From: Mesostigma viride
Taxonomy: Eukaryota > Streptophyta > Mesostigmatophyceae > Mesostigmatales > Mesostigmataceae
Length of the DNA stretch: 64,000 nucleotides
Assembly: GCA_009746045.1 (NCBI GenBank)
Contig: RPFO01000156.1
Location: 1,914,845 to 1,978,844, forward strand
Reading direction: 5' to 3'
Made by a program: the position numbers and the translations under genes. This document shows, one piece after another, positions 33,104 to 44,106 of the stretch. Positions within the stretch are counted from its first letter, which is position 1; each line of letters opens with the position of its first letter. The notes under the pieces were generated by a model. That model saw nothing but the letters and a program-made list of their open reading frames with translations, was not told the DNA's origin and made no database searches.

Positions 33104-34517
33104 AGGCTCCTACCTAGCTTCCAAGCAAACATTGCTGCCTGCCCAGAATGCCCAAACATGTGATGCAACCTATGGCCAGCCTCAGCATAGTTCAGCACTC
33201 TCTCTGTACTGACCTGGCGAGACGTCTGAACCGTGTGTGGGGACACATGATCCACACCCGGGGTTCCAGGGCTCTTCTGCAGGCCCTCCTGACTCCCAAG
33301 CCAGGTCCTGCTCTGGACCGCTCCAGGCCCTTCCAGCAAGGTCCCTTGGCCCCCAGGCCAGCACCTGCTGGAGACCCACCACCTGCATGAGGCATAGGGA
33401 ATTCGGCTGCAGCATTGTTATTGCAACCCAGTGGAAGAACAACATCTTTACACCCTTGGTGCTGCACAAGGGGCACACCCCTATCCTTATGTACATCCAG
33501 CACACCTTCCCCAAGGGGTGACTGACTATTTACAGGGGATGGCGTAGCTAGTCGCTGCTGCCCAGACTGGCCCCCTGCCCCAGCAAGCTTGGCCTTCCTG
33601 TCAGGGCACTCACGTCGCCAGTGACCTTCCTTACCACACACAAAGCATGCTCCACCCTTCTTCCCAGACCCAGCCCCACCCTTGCCAGGCTTCCCCTGGC
33701 CTCCCTGAGACTGCCCACCTTGCTTGCCCTGATTGCCTTGAGCTTGGCCCTTGCCTTGCCCCTGGCCACCCTTACCCTGCTGACCACCAGCTTGCTGGCT
33801 CCCAACCCCTCCTTGGGAACCTGCACCCTTGCCACCCTGAGCCCCATTCCTCTGGCGCCTGAAGCGCCTACGCTTGTTAGGCCTCGCCCCATCACGGGCT
33901 GGGTACCCGGGGACATCACCTTGGGCCTGTGCAGCGGAGGTGGCATTGCTGCCGTGGGACTGAATGGCTTTGCAGGCAGGGTCTGGCTTCCTGATGCTGA
34001 GGATCACCAGTTCTAGAGCACGCAAGGACCCATCTGTCTGGTTCAGAAACATGCCGGCACTGTTCCTCCCATCCACACTCAACCCCATTCGGTCCAGGAA
34101 ATAGTCTGCCAGGGCTCTATCCGTGACCAGGAAGCCATACTTGGCCCCCTTGTCTCTGATGCGGTTGAGCCTGGCCCACTCCTCTGCAACAGGGCCAATG
34201 ATCTCGAACGTGTCATACTGGTGTTTATAGTAGTTTGTGAGGTTTAGAACCTTGTCTGAAAACTCCTCCCTCAGTCCATCCACCACCAGAGGATTGTTAG
34301 CTGCTGCTGCCTGGCTCTGGCCTGGCTCCTCAACCCAGCTGGGAGGGCGTGGCCCGTCTGCAGGCCAGATTGCATGTGGCCTTCTCTCCTTGACATGAGC
34401 CCAGGACAACCTGTTCTTTGAGCAGAAGGGAAAGGTTGGCCAAGGCGGGCGCCATAAGAACGGGCGCCTGTGATAACTGTGAAAGACCAGGAACTCACAA
34501 TAGTACGTTCTTGGCAT
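33104..34517 (-). pseudogene. chimeric gag ORF, copy 2
   Basis: On the minus strand the first ~60 codons after an unrelated start are the integrase-tail/linker sequence (LSWAHVKERRPHAIWPADG, QAAAANNPLVVD); at about 34270 this is joined in frame to mid-gag (GLREEFSDKVLNLTNYYKHQ). The reading then runs through gag, the Gly/Gln-rich tract and CFVCGKEGHWRRECPD. The join occurs at a shared DGL triplet, so it looks like template switching or recombination at short homology. The gag part is otherwise well preserved. Confidence 0.6.
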
Positions 34518-34800
34518 CCTGTAATCCCAGCCATTGAACTAGGTAATGTGCCTTGACATTAATCCAACACCAAGTTCCCAAGGAAAGGTTGGGAGCTGAC
34601 CAAGGGGTCAGGGGATAACCTAGGGTGACCTCTGATTCACTGGTCCAAAGGCATATATGTTGTTACCCAAAAGGAGGCAGGACCTTGGGCCCTAATAGGT
34701 CTGATCAACCTCAAGGGACCAAGTGGTCTGTGGCTGAGTGGGCACAAGCAAGGTTAGGCTTGTTTCAAGCTTGTCCAGCTCCAAAAGAAGAAAGGGTTGG
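34518..34800 (+). other. rearranged element debris and polypurine tract
   Basis: This contains scraps resembling the 3' end of the LTR (GTGAAAGACCAGGAACTCACA near 34480-34505) and the same pre-LTR segment as 29146-29292, ending in the polypurine tract at 34783-34796. No gene. Confidence 0.45.
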
Positions 34801-35008
34801 AGTTAGCATTTTGGGCAACCAATATGCTAAGTGGATGCAGTTTGGAAAGACCTTTCCAACGCCGTGCTGACCGCCTGTAACAGACAAGGGACGAGAAACC
34901 AACAAGGTGTGGCTTGGTGCTTGGGCTAAAGGTTGCTGTCCCCCAGCAATTGGCTCAACTCGGCGTGAAAGACCAAGAGCTCACACGCTCTGGGCTTGTT
35001 TGCTAACT
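34801..35008 (+). repeat. LTR, unit D (internally deleted)
   Basis: The segment begins AGTTAGCATTTTGGG and ends GCTAACT like unit B but lacks about 440 bp in the middle; the deletion joins GGGACGAGAAA to CCAACAAGGTG near 34900. Confidence 0.65.
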
Positions 35009-35036
35009 CGTACTATTGGTTCCGTGGCGCATTTTC

Positions 35037-36177
35037 ATGTCGGAAGACATTCCGGCGCTTGAGCAATCGCCAAGCCAAGGAGCGGCAGAGCCGCGACAGG
35101 AGGCAGAAGGACCTCTGCACCCATATAGCCAGCCAGAAACCGCGTCCACGTTTGTACAAGCTGCGCATCTGGCGAGAGGCTTAGCGCGGGGAGGCTGGGT
35201 GGCCGTCTTCGGCAACGCAGCTGGGCCGTCTGCCAACGATCCTGTTGTGATGCGTGTGCGGGCCACGACTTCTCCCGGGGAATTCGAGTCATGTGACGGT
35301 CGAGCGCTTGATTGTGCTGAGAGACGAGGTCGCAGCGCTCATCTACAGCCTTGAGATCGCCTATCAAGGGGGTCACGTAACGCTGCACGGTTTGGATCTT
35401 GCTCGAGAGGCGTTGGGCCAGCTGGTCGCGATAAGCCTTGGTGCCACCCGATTGTTTAACCATTGGGTCGCAACAAGCTCCCTCGGTGAAGGGACGAACG
35501 CTTCACACCTCGTGCGTGACGCGCAGGTGCGTGAGCAGGACAGCCCCTGGTCCTCGCAAGAAGTGGTTGCACAAACCTGTGAGCACCTTGTTAACATTCT
35601 GCTCCAGGAGTCGCGGGGCCACGCAGATCGGTGGCTTATAACCACGCGTCCCGCCGGCATCTGGTCAACATTAGACACTCCTTGTGTTGTTGGAGCCCCC
35701 GGTGCATACGGTCCGTCGGTGGAAATCGTCACAGGTCGGGACCTGTCTCCGCAGGCAGTGCACGACGAGTTCGTCGACCGACCGTCGGGTATCATTACAC
35801 GCTCGTCCCAGCAGTTGGACGAGGGAGACGGTTCTGCAGCAGGGTTCTCCGAGCGGCAGCGTGCAGATTATCACGTCCCGCCAGAGCCGTTGCACGACTA
35901 CAGCACATACGGCAGTGGGGCATACAACGAGCGACGAGGTGGGGGAGGACGCTGGGTGCGTAACTTGGTGTGGGGCAGACGCCCTAACGAGAGGCGTGTG
36001 CCGTTTGACCAAACCTCAGACGGGAGGCCCGTCAGTCGCCTTCTTGGACCTTATTCTGAGGAGGAGGTGCGAGCTATTCCTCGGGTGAGGACGCCGGTGG
36101 CTGCCACTGCTGAAGAGCGGGAGAGGGAAGCCGCAGCTGAGGCAGAGCGCGAGGCAGAGGAGCTGCCCGGCGCTTGA
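35037..36177 (+). pseudogene. retroelement ORF1, unit D (frameshifted)
   Basis: ORF1 from ATG 35037 to TGA 36175-36177, closest to unit B. A frameshift near 35285 splits it; the same frameshift is present in the inverted copy at 38077-36900, so it predates their duplication. Conserved segments such as PETASTFVQAAHLARGLARG and ITTRPAGIWSTLDTP are otherwise intact. Confidence 0.6.
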
Positions 36178-36236
36178 ATTCCTGTCTTCTTTTGCATACC
36201 CTTGCGTGTTGCAGTGTCGCCTTGTACATATTATAA

Positions 36237-36396
36237 TGCCTCGTGGGAAGGCCGGCGACGGCGACAAAGGCGAGGAGGAGAGGCCTGCGGAGACGGGCCA
36301 GGTGGTGCGAAAGGAGAAGGAGCCCATGGCGGGGGAAGCGATCCCTGCTAGCAACAGTGACGGGAGCAAGAGGCCGGGAGGCAAGCGCTTCCTGCG
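36237..36396 (+). pseudogene. gag N-terminus, unit D (cut at inversion point)
   Basis: The frame starts MPRGKAGDGDKGEEERPAET at ATG 36237 and is cut after a GGKR codon string at about 36388, where the sequence switches to the complementary strand of another gag copy. Confidence 0.55.
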
Positions 36397-36877
36397 CTAA
36401 TGGTGGACAGAGAGGCTTTTGGCCATTCATGACGGACACGGCGCTCATGTGAGGCCTCGACCCCGGTAACGCCCTAACTGTTTCAGCCACAGGGGGCGTC
36501 ACAGTAACGACACCAGCCACAGCGGGCGTCACAGTAATGACACCACTCGGGCCAGCAGGGTTGGGGGAGGGGACATCTACTACATGACGACGCTTACCAT
36601 TATCGTCAGAGGACAAGTCCCTCTTACGTTTCTCCAGCGTTGGTTGTCCGCCAGCCACCAGCACAGCATCCGAAGGCCACTCTGCCCGCGCCTGCTTGGC
36701 CTCCTCCACCGCCTCCTCATGTTTGCGCTTGCCTCCCGGCCTCTTGCTCCCGTCACCGTTGCTAGCAGGGATCGCTTCCCCCGCCATGGGCTCCTTCTCC
36801 TTTCGCACCACCTGGCCCGTCTCCGCAGGCCTCTCCTCCTCGCCTTTGTCGCCGTCGCCGGCCTTCCCACGAGGCAT
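36393..36877 (-). pseudogene. gag N-terminus, unit D' (inverted)
   Basis: Minus-strand frame from ATG 36877: MPRGKAGDGDKGEEERPAET, a basic KRKHEEAVEEAKQAR stretch, a Thr/Val/Pro-rich segment and PHMSAVSVMNGQKPL. It is cut at PPLAQEAL, just before the DKWLEDMEL block seen in copy 3. It then reads through the inversion centre into antisense of unit D. Confidence 0.6.
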
Positions 36878-36899
36878 TATAATATGTACAAGGCGACAC

Positions 36900-38077
36900 T
36901 GCAACACGCAAGGGTATGCAAAAGAAGACAGGAATTCAAGCGTCGGGCAGCTCCTCTGCCTCGCGCTCTGCCCTCAGCTGCGGCTTCCCTCTCCCGCTCT
37001 TCAGCAGTGGCAGCCACCGGCGTCCTCACCCGAGGAATAGCTCGCACCTCCTCCTCAGAATAAGGTCCAAGAAGGCGACTGACGGGCCTCCCGTCTGAGG
37101 TTTGGTCAAACGGCACACGCCTCTCGTTAGGGCGTCTGCCCCACACCAGGTTACGCACCCAGCGTCCTCCCCCACCTCGTCGCTCGTTGTATGCCCCACT
37201 GCCGTATGTGCTGTAGTCGTGCAACGGCTCCGGCGGGACGTGATAATCTGCACGCTGCCGCTCGGAGAACCCTGCTGCAGAACCGTCTCCCTCGTCCAAC
37301 TGTTGGGACGAGCGTGTAATGATACCCGACGGGCGGTCGACGAACTCGTCGTGCACTGCCTGCGGAGACAGGTCCCGACCTGTGACGATTTCCACCGACG
37401 GACCGTATGCACCGGGGGCTCCAACAACACGAGGAGTGTCTAATGTTGACCAGATGCCGGCGGGACGCGTGGTTATAAGCCACCGATCTGCGTGGCCCCG
37501 CGACTCCTGGAGCAGAATGTTAACAAGGTGCTCACAGGTTTGTGCAACCACTTCTTGCGAGGACCAGGGGCTGTCCTGCTCACGCACCTGCGCGTCACGC
37601 ACGAGGTGTGAAGCGTTCGTCCCTTCACCGAGGGAGCTTGTTGCGACCCAATGGTTAAACAATCGGGTGGCACCAAGGCTTATCGCGACCAGCTGGCCCA
37701 ACGCCTCTCGAGCAAGATCCAAACCGTGCAGCGTTACGTGACCCCCTTGATAGGCGATCTCAAGGCTGTAGATGAGCGCTGCGACCTCGTCTCTCAGCAC
37801 AATCAAGCGCTCGACCGTCACATGACTCGAATTCCCCGGGAGAAGTCGTGGCCCGCACACGCATCACAACAGGATCGTTGGCAGACGGCCCAGCTGCGTT
37901 GCCGAAGACGGCCACCCAGCCTCCCCGCGCTAAGCCTCTCGCCAGATGCGCAGCTTGTACAAACGTGGACGCGGTTTCTGGCTGGCTATATGGGTGCAGA
38001 GGTCCTTCTGCCTCCTGTCGCGGCTCTGCCGCTCCTTGGCTTGGCGATTGCTCAAGCGCCGGAATGTCTTCCGACAT
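36900..38077 (-). pseudogene. retroelement ORF1, unit D' (inverted, frameshifted)
   Basis: The inverted counterpart of unit D, from ATG 38077 on the minus strand. It shares the frameshift of unit D and has an extra G near its end that alters the last codons. Matching positions in D and D' add to 73114, showing an inverted duplication with almost no indels over the gene. Confidence 0.6.
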
Positions 38078-38105
38078 GAAAATGCGCCACGGAACCAATA
38101 GTACG

Positions 38106-38749
38106 AGTTAGCAAACAAGCCCAGAGCGTGTGAGCTCTTGGTCTTTCACGCCGAGTTAAGCCAATTGCTGGGGGACAGCAACCTTTAGCCCAAGCACCAA
38201 GCCACACCTTGTTGGTCACTTCCACGTTCAAGTGGGCAACCAGAGCGCGTGCTTCCGAGATAGCTGGTCTTCTCCCCATGGCCAAGCTATATCCTTTGCG
38301 TTGTTCCTCGTTCCCATCGGCGTGACGAGGCACGTGCAGGCGTGCAAGCAAATCCCCAACGTCCACTGGCATCAGTGCAGAGCCAGGGCGAGCTGGATTT
38401 GCCTAGACTCTGCAACCTAGGAAGTACAGGACCTGTCACAAGCCTGCAAGGTCTAGTATCCTTGCAGTCCTGTGCCACCTCCAGTATCCCACCAGTCACA
38501 GGCTGCTGCTCCTCCTGGTCTACGTGGACCACAGTCACGTGATAGTTAGGCTAAGCCTGTGCAGGCACGGCCTGCCACGTGTCCTGTCCACTATACCAGA
38601 GGACTGCGCAGTAGTCGGCCACGGACGGCCAGGACTTCGGGACCTCATATCTTTCTCGTCCCTTGTCTGTTTCAGGCGGTCAGCATGGCGTTGGAAAGGT
38701 CTTTCCAAACTGCATCCACTTAGCATATTGGTTGCCCAAAATGCTAACT
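38106..38749 (-). repeat. LTR, unit D' (complete)
   Basis: Minus-strand LTR beginning AGTTAGCATTTTGGG at 38749 and ending GCTAACT at 38106. Unlike unit D it keeps the middle portion. Its 5' end abuts a truncated gag (copy 3) without the pre-LTR segment. Confidence 0.65.
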
Positions 38750-38755
38750 CCATGC

Positions 38756-39844
38756 CAACACCTGCTGGTGACCCACCACCTGCATGAGGCATAGGGAATC
38801 CAGCTGCAGCATTGTTATTGCAACCCAGTGGAAGAACATCATCTTTACACCCTTGGTGCTGCACAAGGGGCACACCCCTATCCTTATGTACATCCAACAC
38901 ACCTTCCCCAAGGGGTGACTGACTATTTACAGGGGATGGCGTAGCTAGTCACTGCTGCCCAGACTGGCCCCCTGGCCCAGCAGGCTTGGCCTTGTTCATG
39001 TCAGGGCACTCACGTCGCCAGTGACCCTCCTTGCCACACACAAAACACGCTCCACCCTTCTTCCAAGACCCAGCCCCACCCTTGCCAGGCTTCCCCTGGC
39101 CTCCCTGAGACTGCCCACCCTGCTTGCCCTGGTTGCCTTGAGCTTGGCCCTTGCCTTGCCCCTGGCCACCCTTACCCTGCTGACCACCAGCTTGCTGGCT
39201 CCCAACCCCTCCTTGGGAACCTGCACCTCCTCTGGCGCCTGAAGCGCTTATTAGGCCTTGCCCCACCACGGGCTGGGTACCAGGGGACATCACCTTGGCC
39301 TTGCACAACGGAGGTGGCATTGCTGCCGTGGGATTGGATGGCCTTGCAAGCAGGGGCTGGCTTCCTCATGCTGAGGATTACAAGCTCCAGAGCACGCAAG
39401 GAGCCATCAGTCTGGTTAAGAAACATCCGAGCACTGTTCCTGCCATCCACACTCAAACCCATACGGTCTAGGAAATAGTCTGCTAAGGCCCTATCTGTGA
39501 CCAGGAAGCCATACTTGGCCCCCTTGTCTCTGATACGGTTGAGCCTTGCCCATTCCTCTGCTACAGGGCCCACTATCTCAAAGGTGTCATACTGGTGCTT
39601 GTAGTAGTTGGTGAGGTTGAGAACCTTATCAGAGAACTCCTCCCTCAACCCATCCAGGAACTGAGCCCATGTTAGCTTATCCTTGACAGCCGTCCTAGTC
39701 TTCTCCCTGACACGCTCTGAGGAATCCCTGTTGCACGTGGATGAGTGGAACACCTGCACTAGGTTGACAGTGGGGTCCACGGAGAGCACAACCAACTCCA
39801 TGTCCTCTAGCCACTTGTCCAAGGCTTCCTGTGCTAGTGGTGGG
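38756..39844 (-). pseudogene. gag main part and CCHC knuckle, copy 3 (after piggyBac insertion)
   Basis: On the minus strand: DKWLEDMELVVLSVDPTVNL, KLTWAQFLDGLREEFSDKV, TNYYKHQYDTFEIVGPVAEE, then the Gly/Gln-rich tract and CFVCGKEGHWRRECPDM. It resembles a retrotransposon capsid/gag region (UBN2-like) followed by nucleocapsid. A small deletion near 39235 shifts frame. It is the downstream half of the gag that begins at 41632; the two halves are separated by a 1.35-kb transposon with TTAA ends. The 3' side stops at 38756, joined to LTR D'. Confidence 0.65.
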
Positions 39845-41196
39845 TTAACCCATAGTCCGGGAATGGGTTTTTGGCATTTTTAGACCCCTGAAAATGGAAA
39901 AAATCATAACTCATAGGCCACAACTCCAAATACCCCCAACCAAGGTGCTAGGAGTATCTAAACTTCAAGGGCTTTCAGAAAATGCAATAATATCCCGAGT
40001 CCATTCAGTGCTTTGCAAGATATTTACTGCCAAAGTTGGACAAAAGACGATCATTTTCAGGCAAGGGAAATCCCCTTAGTAGTTTACCCCTGCAGGGAGG
40101 GTTCTAAAAAATTATTCTGGGGTTGGACAATGTCAATAGATAGTGCCACCATGCTTTCCTTGGGTCAGACCGCACGGATAGCCCATCTGACCTATATAAT
40201 GCGCTCACTTACGTGTGTGGGTTACGCGCGCGTAAGCAGCCATCCATGAAATGCCACACACTTATGCATTGTATACAGCCACATAGGACTGTAAAAAGTG
40301 CTGGGAAACAAAGAAGTGCTAAACCAGCACTAACGGAATGGCATCCTCCAAAGAAACACCACAAACTGAGCAGATTTGGGGCTAATAGCACTCATACAGC
40401 AGGCATGGAAACCTGCTGCAAGAGGCACTGATACACTCGTGTAAAATGGATGTATAAACGACAGATTCCCGTGCAAACGACATGCAAACACGTTGCCGTA
40501 CCTGGCTTGATCACGACCTTTCCGGGTTCTGCTGGCCGGGACCCTCATATCTCACACTGGCTAATGCTTTCCAGGCATAGGCCGCCATAGCCGCATAATG
40601 CATGCATCCGACATGATTACCAGGTTGATGTTCTGTGCAAAGATGACCTATAAACGCATCCGAATTCACAGGGACGCTGCTGCGGATTTCCCGTACCAAA
40701 CCTGGGTGCTCGGGCTGGCGCAGACTGCCGGGCCATAAGAAGAAAATCGAAATATGGCATGCCATTACTCATCTGGTACTGACGACCAAGAAAGCAGTAA
40801 TGTCCTACCTGTATTTTACCAATGCTATACATCTGGCCACCCCTGACCTACGAAAATCACGCATCATCATTCTGAGCAACATTCTGAACCATTACAAGCC
40901 GCGAGACGCAAAATTTCCTTGATAACGGCACGCTAGCAGCCATATCTCGTTACGCGCGCGCGCGAGTGAAAATTTCCCGCCAAAGTCACGTGATACTGTC
41001 TCAATACACGTTGTATTTACCAGGCTATGGCGAGTATTACCCCCAAACCTATGCATCACCTTCGTCCTTAAGTGTTCCCAGACCCACCGGACCACTGACA
41101 TCCGTCACAGGTGGCGCGGCGCTCCCGGAATTGAGCGCCGCGCCACCGGGGGTCAAACAGGGCGATATATCGCCCTGTTTCCGGACTATGGGTTAA
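39845..41196. mobile_element. non-autonomous piggyBac-type element with TTAA target duplication
   Basis: The termini are CCCATAGTCCGGGAA at 39849 and TTTCCGGACTATGGG ending at 41192, an inverted repeat, flanked by TTAA on both sides (39845-39848 and 41193-41196). TTAA target duplications and CCC-starting termini are hallmarks of piggyBac. Near the right end lie two palindromes: CAGGGCGATATATCGCCCTG (41158-41177) and a GC-rich stem around 41111-41150 (GGTGGCGCGGCGCTC and its complement). No transposase is encoded, so it depends on another element. It sits inside gag copy 3. Confidence 0.8.
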
Positions 41197-41632
41197 GAGG
41201 CTTCTGCCCATTCATAACAGAAACTGCACTCATGTGAGGCCTCGACCCTGGCAGTGCCTTCACTGGCTCCCCCACAGCGGGTGTCACAACAACAGCACCA
41301 CTAGGGCCAGCAGGCGCAGGGGAGGGCACATCAACATGGAGCCTCTTACCATTGCCGTCAGAGGAGACATCCCTCTTACGCTTCTCCACGGCTGGTTGCC
41401 CGTTTGCCACCGTCATTGCATCAGATGGCCATGTCGCCCGCACCTTCCTCGCCTCCTCCACCGTCTCCTCATGCCGCCGCTTGCTCCCAGGTCGCTTACC
41501 CCCATCGCCGTCGCTGGCAGGAATAGCTTCCCCTACTAGCTGCTCCTTGCCCTTCCGCTCCTCCGGAGACTCCATTCCTGCTGGCGCCTCCGCCTCACCT
41601 TTATCGCCGTCGCCGGCCTTTCCCCGAGGCAT
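41197..41632 (-). pseudogene. gag N-terminus, copy 3 / unit E
   Basis: Minus-strand frame from ATG 41632: MPRGKAGDGDKGEAEAPAGM, basic KRRHEETVEEARKVRA stretch, then SRPHMSAVSVMNGQKPLNP up to the TTAA insertion site. Beyond the transposon gag resumes at 39844. ORF1 of unit E ends 47 bp upstream. This unit gives the clearest view of LTR, ORF1 and gag in one order. Confidence 0.65.
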
Positions 41633-41678
41633 TATATGTACAAGGCAACAACACAAGAAAGCGGGAAACCAGAAGGAC

Positions 41679-42856
41679 CTAGGCGCTGGCGTCGCTGGAT
41701 GATGCAGTTGGCACCGTTCCAGCCACCGACTCAGCACCCGCCTGGTTTGCTGCTTCAAGCTCACGCTCTTGAGCTGTAGCTGCGATGGGCGTCGTTGGAC
41801 GCGCCTCCTCGCTGCCTGCAGCGTCCTCCCCCTCGGCGTATGGCCCTAGCACCCTGCTAACGGGACGCCCGTCTGCGGTCTGCTCCACTGAAACCCGGGG
41901 CTCGCTTGCCTTGCGATCCCACTCCAGGCTTCGCACCCACCGCATTCCACCACCCCGTTTCACATTGCACGCCCCACGACCTCCGTAGTCGTGCTCTGGT
42001 TCTTGAGGGATGTGAAACTCAGCACGACGTCGCGCTGCGTACCCCTCCACGGTACCGTCGCCTTCGTCTATCTGTTGTGCCGAGCGCTCGATAATCCCCT
42101 CCGGGCGATCAACGAACTGGTAATGGAAATCCTCCGGCGTCACCTCTCGACCTGTGATCACCTCAACCACTCGATCGTGAGCGCCTGGCGCCTCCTCTCT
42201 TGGCGTGTCAAGCGTTGACCAAATTCCGAATGGCCGAGTGGTTATCACCCACCGATCCGCGTTTCCTCTTGATTCCTGCAAGAGAACGTTTACAAGGTGT
42301 TCGCAAGTCTGGGCCACCACCTCTGTCGACGACCAGGGGTTGTCGACCTCGCGCGCCTGCGCTTGTCGGATGACTTCCGGGACTTCAACTCCCGCGCCCA
42401 GCACAGAAGTCGCCACCTGGTGATTGAACAGCCGCGCTGCCCCCAATCCAATTGCCACTATGTAGCCCAGTGCCTCCCGCGCCTCCAGCTGCTGCAGAGT
42501 CACGTGCCCGCCCTGGTGAGCCACCTCAAGACTGTAAATTGTCGAGGAGAGCTCGTCCCTCAGCGACACAAATTTCTCGACTGCCTCCCGAGACAATTCG
42601 GAGCCGTCGACGCCTCAATTTGCATCACTATTGGGTCGCTCGCTGCCGGCCCCTCTGCGGTTCCACAGACCGCCACCCAACCTTTCTTGGCCAACCCTCT
42701 CGCCAGGTACGCCGCATGGACGAAGGTCGACGCGCTGCTCGGATGAGCGTATGGATGAAAAGGCCTCGTTCACTCCGGTGCTCTCACCTGAAGCGGTGGC
42801 TGCGAGCTTTGGCTTTCTGAAGGCTCAATGGCCCGCACCGTTGGCACGTTGGACAT
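41679..42856 (-). pseudogene. retroelement ORF1, unit E (frameshifted)
   Basis: From ATG 42856 on the minus strand to TAG at 41679-41681. It is close to unit C. A 4-bp deletion near 42598 (relative to C) shifts the frame, and a small in-frame deletion is present in the LDLARE motif. Conserved blocks RPFGIWSTLDTPREEAPGAH and RSAQQIDEGDGTVEG are intact. Confidence 0.6.
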
Positions 42857-42885
42857 GAAGATGGAAAGGAAGCGCAATACTACGA

Positions 42886-43532
42886 GCTAGAAAGAGCTCC
42901 CAGTGATTGTGAGCTCTTGATCCTTCACAGCACGGCTTAGCCAAAGTTGCAAGGCAGCAACCCTAAATCTGTGCACCAAGCCACAACCACGGTGGTCACT
43001 TCCACGACCAATGTGGGCGCCCACGGTTCGTGCTTACCAAGATAGCTGATCATCCCCATGACCAAGCTATATATCCCCTTCGTTGTTCCTCGTTCCCATC
43101 GGCGTGACGAGGCACGTGCAGGCGTACAGACAAATCCCCAACGTCCACTGGCATCAGCGCAGTGCCAGGACAAGCTGGATTTGCCTAGACTCCTGCAACC
43201 TAGGAAGTACAGGACCTGTCACAAGCCTTCAAGGTCTAGTATCCTTGCAGTCCTGTGCCACCTCCAGTACCCCACCAGTCACAGGCTGCTGCTCCTCCTG
43301 GTCTACGTGGACCACAGTCACGTGATGGACAGGCTAAGCCTGTGCAGGCACGGCCTGCCACGTGTCCTGTCCACTATACCACAGGACTGCACCCTAGTCG
43401 GCCACGGACGGCTAGGACTTCGGGACCTCATATCTTTCTTGTCCCTTGTCTGTTTCAGGCGGTCAGCACGGCATTGGAAAGGTCTTTCCAAACTGCATCC
43501 ACTTAGCATATTGGTTGCCCAAAATGCTAACT
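42886..43532 (-). repeat. LTR, unit E
   Basis: A complete minus-strand LTR beginning AGTTAGCATTTTGGG at 43532. It meets LTR F head to head with no intervening base, giving a 30-bp perfect palindrome at 43518-43547. Confidence 0.65.
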
Positions 43533-44103
43533 AGTTAGCATTTTGGGACAAGAAAGATATGAGGTCCCGAAGTCCTAGCCGTCCGTGGCCGACTAGGGTG
43601 CAGTCCAGCGGTATAGTGGACAGGACACGTGGCAGGCCGTGCCTGCACAGGCTTAGCGTGTCCATCACGTGACTGTGGTCCACGTAGACCAGGAGGAGCA
43701 GCAGCCTGTGACTGGTGGGGTACGGGAGCTGGCACAGGACTGCAAGGATACTAGACCTTGCAGGCTTGTGACAGGTCCTGTACTTCCTAGGTTGCAGGAG
43801 TCTAGGCAAATCCAGCTCGTCCTGGCACTGCGCTGATGCCAGTGGACGTTGGGGATTTGTCCGTACGCCTGCACGTGCCTCGTCACGCGGATGGGAACGA
43901 GGAACAACGAAGGGGATATAGCTTGGTCATGGGGATGACCAGCTATCTTGGTAAGCACGAACCGTGGGCGCCCACATTGGTCGTGGAAGTGACCACCGTG
44001 GTCGTTGCTTGGTGCACAGATTTAGGGTTGCTGCCTTGCAACTTTGGCTAAGCCGTGCCGTGAAGGATCAAGAGCTCACAATCACTGGGAGCTCTTTCTA
44101 ACT
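43533..44103 (+). repeat. LTR, unit F (solo, small deletion)
   Basis: The segment begins AGTTAGCATTTTGGG, lacks about 76 bp after position 43547, and ends TCTAACT exactly where duplicated host sequence begins. No ORF1 follows, so it behaves like a solo LTR and fixes the 3' boundary of the LTR family. Confidence 0.65.
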
Positions 44104-44106
44104 TAT

